This document shows, in pieces, positions 6,030 through 9,209 of a stretch of 9,209 nucleotides of DNA (positions are counted from its first letter, which is position 1; each line of letters begins with the position of its first letter). The stretch lies in contig CANRFX010000048.1 in assembly GCA_947629995.1 (NCBI GenBank), forward strand, positions 1-9,209, written 5' to 3'. This DNA comes from an uncultured Clostridia bacterium. Its GTDB lineage: Bacteria; Bacillota; Clostridia; TANB77; CAG-508. The translations under genes were made by a program, and so were the position numbers. The notes beneath the pieces were generated by a model. The model was given only the letters and a program-made list of their open reading frames with translations, had not been told where the DNA came from and searched no databases.

Positions 6030-6966
6030 TCAAAGGGACGGAAATTGTCGTTGGGGACGGAGCAAATTGACAACATTGTCGTTGAGGACAATGTTGTCAA
6101 TTTGCTCCGTCCCCAACGACAATTTCCGTCCCTTTGACAATTTTATTAATTTAGATATAGTATCTTTTAATTCTCTTCTTTCCACAATTTTATCTATAAA
6201 TCCATGTTCTAGCAAAAATTCTGCTGTTTGAAATCCCTCCGGCAGACTTTCTCCAATTGTTTGCTCTATAACTCTTGGTCCCGCAAAACCTATCATAGCA
6301 CCTGGTTCTGCCAAAATAATATCGGCTAAGCTTGCAAATGAAGCTGTAACTCCACCATATGTTGGATCTGTTAAAACAGAAATATATAATAATCCGAGCT
6401 TCATTTAGCTTCGAAATTGCTGCTGTTGTTTTTGCCATCTGCATAAGAGAAATAATTCCTTCTTGCATTCTAGCTCCACCAGACACACAAAATATAATTA
6501 ATGGAAGTTTTAATTCTATTGCTTTTTCTATGCTATATGTAATTTTTTCTCCTACTACAATACCCATACTTCCCATTAAAAATCCACTGTCCATTATGCA
6601 AATTACAACTTCTTCTCCATTAATTTTACCGGTTCCTGCACTTACTGCTTCTTGGATTCCTGTTTTTTCTCTTAATGCTTTTATTTTTTTAGGATAATCT
6701 TCCAAATTTAATGGATTGGTTGTATCTATATTTAAATCAAATCTTTTATAAGTTCCTTCATCAATAATTGTCTCTAAGCGTTTATTTATATGCATTCTAA
6801 AATAATTGCCACAATTTGGACAAATGCTGTAATTTTTTCTTACTTCTTCTTTATATAATATTTCTTTACATTTATCACATTTAATCCATTTTCCAACTTG
6901 AATATCAACCATATTTTCTGCTCTTTTTGCCGTTGGTTCTCTCTTTTTTATTTTATCAACAATCAT
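6030..6966 (-). CDS. accD: Acetyl-CoA carboxylase carboxyltransferase subunit beta, read through a +1 frameshift at CGG 6396-6394; C-terminus inside a repeat
   Basis: Beta partner of AccA in malonyl-CoA synthesis. The frame is 6966-6397 joined to 6395 onward. The N-terminal zinc ribbon is visible as CDKC (C-x2-C) and CPNC, followed by YFRMHINKRL, EAVSAGTGKINGEEVV, CVSGGARMQEGI and, after the junction, LLYISVLTDPTYGGVTASFA and AEPGAMIGFAGPRVIEQT. GCT-CGG-ATT must be read GCT-(C)-GGA-TTA to give NEAGLLYISVLTDPT, where the Gly is conserved (ERGLPYISVLTDPT in E. coli). The last codons lie in the palindrome: ordinary reading ends at TGA 6032-6030 (311 residues), whereas skipping C at two further in-frame CGGs (6128 and 6109) ends at TGA 6099-6097 (288 residues, nearer the usual length). 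The ATG overlaps the accC end by 11 bases, with AAGGAG about 10 bases upstream. Confidence 0.92.
6106..6109 (-). other. Possible extra CGG shift site in the AccD tail (second)
   Basis: This CGGA falls in frame only if the CGG at 6128-6126 has already shifted. It would then give Gly-Ala-Asn and a TGA at 6099-6097. It lies in repeat sequence, so no family alignment can test it. Confidence 0.35.
6125..6128 (-). other. Possible extra CGG shift site in the AccD tail (first)
   Basis: In-frame CGGA (AAG-GGA-CGG-AAA in the palindrome) after the conserved end of AccD. By the rule seen at the nine other sites it should shift, but the codons derive from the repeat and no homology supports either reading. 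Confidence 0.4.
6393..6396 (-). other. CGG-linked +1 frameshift site (CGGA) in accD
   Basis: Preceding codon GCT (residue 190), then CGGA. Skipping C6396 reads Gly191 at a conserved glycine. No homopolymer is involved (context AGCTCGGATT on the coding strand), so a simple run-length error does not explain it. Confidence 0.9.
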
Positions 6967-8307
6967 TTCTTAAAATCTCCTTTTCAATAAATGAAGTATC
7001 AAAATTTCCTCTAATAAAATTTGGATTTCGAATAATAGAAAATAAAAAATCAACATTAGTATCAATACCTTCTATTACTGTCTCTTCCAAAGCTCTTTTC
7101 ATTTTGCTGATTGCTTCGTTTCTTGTATCTCCATAAGTTATAATTTTTGCAATCATAGAATCATAATTAGGAGGAATTGTATATCCTTCATAAATAGCCG
7201 TGTCTATTCTAATTCCATTTCCACCTGGCAAGTTTAGTCCGAGTGATTGTTCCTGGACATGGCATAAAGTTTTTATCTGGTCTTTCTGCATTAATTCTAC
7301 ATTCTATACTATGTCCGTCTAAACTCTATATCTTTTTGCTTAAGTTTTATTTCTTCTCCTGCTGCAATCCTAATTTGTGCTTTTACTATATCAACTCCAG
7401 TTCTTGCTTCAGTAATTGGATGTTCTACTTGAATTCTTGTATTCATCTCCATAAAATAAAAATTTTTATTTTTATCTACTAAAAATTCAACTGTTCCACA
7501 ACTTGTATAGCCAGAAACTTTTGCAGCTTTAATTGCAACTTCTCCCATTTTGCTTCTTAACTTATCATCTATTGCAGTTGATGGAGTTTCTTCCATTATT
7601 TTTTGGTTTCTACGTTGAATTGAACAATCCCTTTCTCCTAAATGAATAACATTTCCATACTCATCTGCTAAAATTTGTATTTCTACATGTCTTGGGTTTT
7701 CAATAAATTTTTCAATATAAATTTCATCATCATTAAAAGAAATTTTTGCTTCTTGTTTTACAATATTATAATTGTTTTCTAGTTCTTCTTGAGTTTTAAC
7801 AATTCTAATTCCTTTTCCTCCACCACCACTTGCTGCTTTTAGCATAATTGGATATCCTATTTCATTTGCTATTTTAATTGCATCTTTTAACCCTTTGACG
7901 CTTCCACTTGAACCGGGAATAACAGGAATACCATTTTTCCTCATTAATTCTTTGCTATTTGATTTGTTTCCCATTAATTCAATTACTTTATAAGATGGTC
8001 CAATAAATTTGATATTACATTCTTCACATATTTTTGCAAATTGGCTATTTTCTGATAAAAATCCAAAACCTGGATGAATACTATCTGCTTTTGTTATATT
8101 TGCCGCTTCAATTATATTTTTAAAATTCAAATAACTTTTACGTGGATCACCTGGTCCAATACAAATTGCTTCATCTGCTAATCGAGTATGCATAGCGTCT
8201 TTATCTGCTTGTGAATAAACAGCAACTGTTTTTATATTCATTTCTTTGCATGCTCTTATAATACGAACTGCAATTTCTCCACGGTTTGCAATTAAAATCT
8301 TATTCAT
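6956..8307 (-). CDS. accC: Biotin carboxylase subunit of acetyl-CoA carboxylase, read through two +1 frameshifts at CGG
   Basis: ATP-dependent carboxylation of the biotin on AccB. The frame is 8307-7318, 7316-7242 and 7240-6956, giving 449 residues, the same length as E. coli AccC. The N-terminal MNKILIANRGEIAVRIIRAC, the ATP-grasp glycine loop KAASGGGGKGIRIV, ERDCSIQRRNQK, and FMEMNTRIQVEHP with TEARTGVDIV are in the first piece. The second piece gives GHSIECRINAERPD and the third GLNLPGGNGIRIDTAIYEGY, NYDSMIAKIITYG and MKRALEE. AGA-CGG-ACA is followed at once by TAG; skipping C7317 gives Gly331 of the conserved RGHxIECRINAE. ACT-CGG-ACT is read T-(C)-GGA to give Gly356, a variable position in relatives. 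CGT, CGA and AGA are used as ordinary arginine codons in the window. AAAGGA precedes the ATG by 8 bases. Confidence 0.95.
7238..7241 (-). other. CGG-linked +1 frameshift site (CGGA) in accC, second site
   Basis: Preceding codon ACT, then CGGA. Skipping C7241 gives TIT-G-LNLPGGNG. Relatives carry Arg, Met, Ala or Gly here, so the position proves the shift but not that the residue is glycine. Confidence 0.87.
7314..7317 (-). other. CGG-linked +1 frameshift site (CGGA) in accC, first site
   Basis: Preceding codon AGA, then CGGA. Skipping C7317 gives EFR-G-HSIECRINAE, where the Gly is conserved throughout biotin carboxylases. Unshifted reading stops at TAG two codons later. Confidence 0.9.
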
Positions 8308-8344
8308 TTTTTAGTTCCTTTCTATTTATCTATAAAATATGACT

Positions 8345-8767
8345 TTATACAACTGCAAAAGTTAATTCCCCTTTTGCCACTATTTTTCCATCTACTGTTG
8401 CAACTGCTTTTCCAACTCCGATTGGTCCTTTTTGCTTGATAATTTCAACTTCTAATTTTAATCTATTACCTGGTACAACCATCTTTTTAAACTTCATTTT
8501 ATCAATTCCACCAAATAGAGCATTTTTTCCTTTATTTTCTTCCAAACTTAAAATAGCAATTGCACCTGTTTGTGCCAAACTCTCTGTAATTAACACTCCT
8601 GGCATAATAGGATTTCCTGGAAAATGTCCCTTAAAGTACCATTCTTCACTATTCACATTTTTGTAAGCTACTGCACTTTCTCCTGGAATATAATTTTCTA
8701 CTTCATCTATCATCAAGAATGGCTCTCTTTGTGGTATAATTTTTTTTATTTCTTCTTTATTTAACAT
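8345..8767 (-). CDS. fabZ: 3-hydroxyacyl-[acyl-carrier-protein] dehydratase FabZ
   Basis: Dehydrates 3-hydroxyacyl-ACP to trans-2-enoyl-ACP, the substrate of FabI at the other end of this operon. The product has 140 residues, normal for this single hot-dog-fold protein. IIPQREPFLMIDEV opens the fold; GHFPGNPIMPGV holds the catalytic His and ITESLAQTGA the catalytic Glu; KFKKMVVPGNRLKLEVE follows. The gene lies between accB (57-base gap) and accC (37-base gap) on the same strand. A GAGGA motif precedes the ATG. One CGG trinucleotide (8420-8418) straddles two codons, ATC-GGA, and causes no shift, which makes it a useful negative control for the CGG rule. Confidence 0.96.
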   Translation of the reverse strand: MLNKEEIKKIIPQREPFLMIDEVENYIPGESAVAYKNVNSEEWYFKGHFPGNPIMPGVLITESLAQTGAIAILSLEENKGKNALFGGIDKMKFKKMVVPGNRLKLEVEIIKQKGPIGVGKAVATVDGKIVAKGELTFAVV

Positions 8768-8825
8768 TTTTAATTTCCTCTTCTTTTATTTTTCACTTCT
8801 TTGATAAAATATATCGCCAAAGTAT

Positions 8826-9209
8826 TTATTTTATTATAAATAAAGGCTTTCCGTATTCTACTGCTTCTCCATCTTTTACCAAAATTTCTTTTACTTCTCC
8901 ATCAAATTCTGATTCTATTTCATTCATTAATTTCATTGCTTCTATAATGCAAAGCACATCACCTTTTTTTACTTTTTGCCCCAAAACAACATAAGGCTCA
9001 CTATTTGGAGAAGATTTTGCATAAAAAGTTCCTACCATTGGAGATTTAACAACATTTTCATCTTCTATTTTTTCTTCTTTATCCACATTTTGTACTTCTT
9101 TTGTTGATATTTCTTCAATATCTTTTTCATGTTTTTTCTCGTTTTCAGTTATTTTAACTATTTGCTTTCCTTCTTTTTTCATAGTGATTTTAGTACCATC
9201 TGGAAAATC
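8826..9209 (-). CDS. accB: Biotin carboxyl carrier protein of acetyl-CoA carboxylase, 5' end outside window
   Basis: Carries the biotin that AccC carboxylates and AccA/AccD discharge. The frame stays open to the right edge: DFPDGTKIT precedes the internal Met at 9182, which lacks a ribosome-binding site, so the true start is beyond 9209. The visible 127 residues comprise an N-terminal part, a charged Glu/Lys-rich linker in place of the usual Pro/Ala-rich one, and the biotinyl domain from SPMVGTFY through IIEAMKLMNEIE (biotin on the Lys of AMKLM) to GKPLFIIK. Being the first visible gene, it is probably near the head of the operon; the promoter is not in view. A straddling CGG (TAC-GGA, 8853-8851) reads normally. 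Confidence 0.95.
   Translation of the reverse strand, partial: DFPDGTKITMKKEGKQIVKITENEKKHEKDIEEISTKEVQNVDKEEKIEDENVVKSPMVGTFYAKSSPNSEPYVVLGQKVKKGDVLCIIEAMKLMNEIESEFDGEVKEILVKDGEAVEYGKPLFIIK

Larger units (their letters stand above)
6026..6141. repeat. Perfect 55-bp inverted repeat of REP-like GGGACGG units
   Basis: Left arm 6026-6080 and right arm 6087-6141 are exact reverse complements around a GTTGAG loop. Each arm contains two similar units, TTGTCAAAGGGACGG and TTGTCGTTGGGGACGG, and the loop region repeats a diverged third copy (TTGTCGTTGAGGACAAT), so the element looks built from nested copies of one short palindrome. Its base composition is much richer in G and C than its surroundings. 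GGGGACGG-containing repeats of this type are, as I recall, spread in Clostridia by REP-associated tyrosine (Y1) transposases; none is encoded here. It covers the end of accD and stops 24 bases before the accA start codon. No U tract follows on the minus strand, so it is not a standard terminator. Confidence 0.92.

Noticed and set aside
6026..6141. The palindrome as an intrinsic terminator or a CRISPR repeat
   Set aside because: On the operon strand the stem is followed by an A-rich, not T-rich, stretch, and accA follows with its own ribosome-binding site. There are no spacers or repeated array.
443..8307. The broken genes as sequencing or assembly indels
   Set aside because: All nine extra bases are a C on the coding strand, first base of an in-phase CGG, on genes of both strands; out-of-phase CGG in the same genes is unaffected. 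Random or context-driven read errors would not track codon phase. Only pepV has a nearby homopolymer (T6) that could mimic this.
2301..8307. The broken genes as pseudogenes
   Set aside because: Sequences on both sides of each break keep all catalytic motifs, there are no other disruptions, and acetyl-CoA carboxylase is expected to be essential. Decay would not place every lesion at CGG.

Overview
This window looks like a very AT-rich, low-GC Clostridia-type Firmicute, probably an endospore former because it carries a pro-sigma-K gene. From left to right it holds: the start of a pilin-like secreted protein (minus strand, runs off the left edge); a PepV-type M20 peptidase (plus); a candidate 6S RNA (minus); a hemolysin III/PAQR-family membrane protein (minus); a TspO/MBR-family membrane protein (plus); sigK (minus); and a fatty-acid synthesis operon on the minus strand, transcribed from the right edge in the order accB-fabZ-accC-accD-accA-fabI. 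That operon supplies all four acetyl-CoA carboxylase subunits (malonyl-CoA supply), the 3-hydroxyacyl-ACP dehydratase and the enoyl-ACP reductase.

The main discovery is a recoding rule. Six genes (pepV, hemolysin III, sigK, accA, accD, accC) are each broken by one or more +1 frameshifts, nine in total. Every break sits at an in-frame CGG codon: skipping only the C of that codon, so that the next three bases (GGN) are read as glycine, restores a full-length family-typical protein. The rule holds for a plus-strand gene (pepV) and for minus-strand genes, always on the coding strand and always in codon phase. By contrast, at least eleven CGG trinucleotides that straddle codon boundaries in the same genes cause no shift, and the intact genes (fabI, fabZ, tspO, the visible part of accB, the visible pilin start) contain no in-frame CGG. 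This argues against sequencing error and pseudogenes. It suggests that this organism reads CGGN as a four-base glycine codon, or obligatorily shifts +1 at an unassigned CGG codon. accA needs three such events in one protein, so the process must be efficient. In sigK the event falls at the junction of the pro-sequence and the mature sigma factor.

A second unusual structure is a perfect 55-bp inverted repeat (6-base loop) of REP-like GGGACGG units. It sits across the 3' end of accD just before the accA ribosome-binding site, supplies the AccD C-terminal codons and itself contains in-frame CGG triplets.

The larger non-coding stretches are 195-442 (divergent promoter region between the pilin-like gene and pepV) and 1854-2300 (candidate 6S RNA, its upstream region and a stem-loop near the hemolysin III stop). 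I see no tRNA, rRNA, CRISPR array, transposase or prophage gene.
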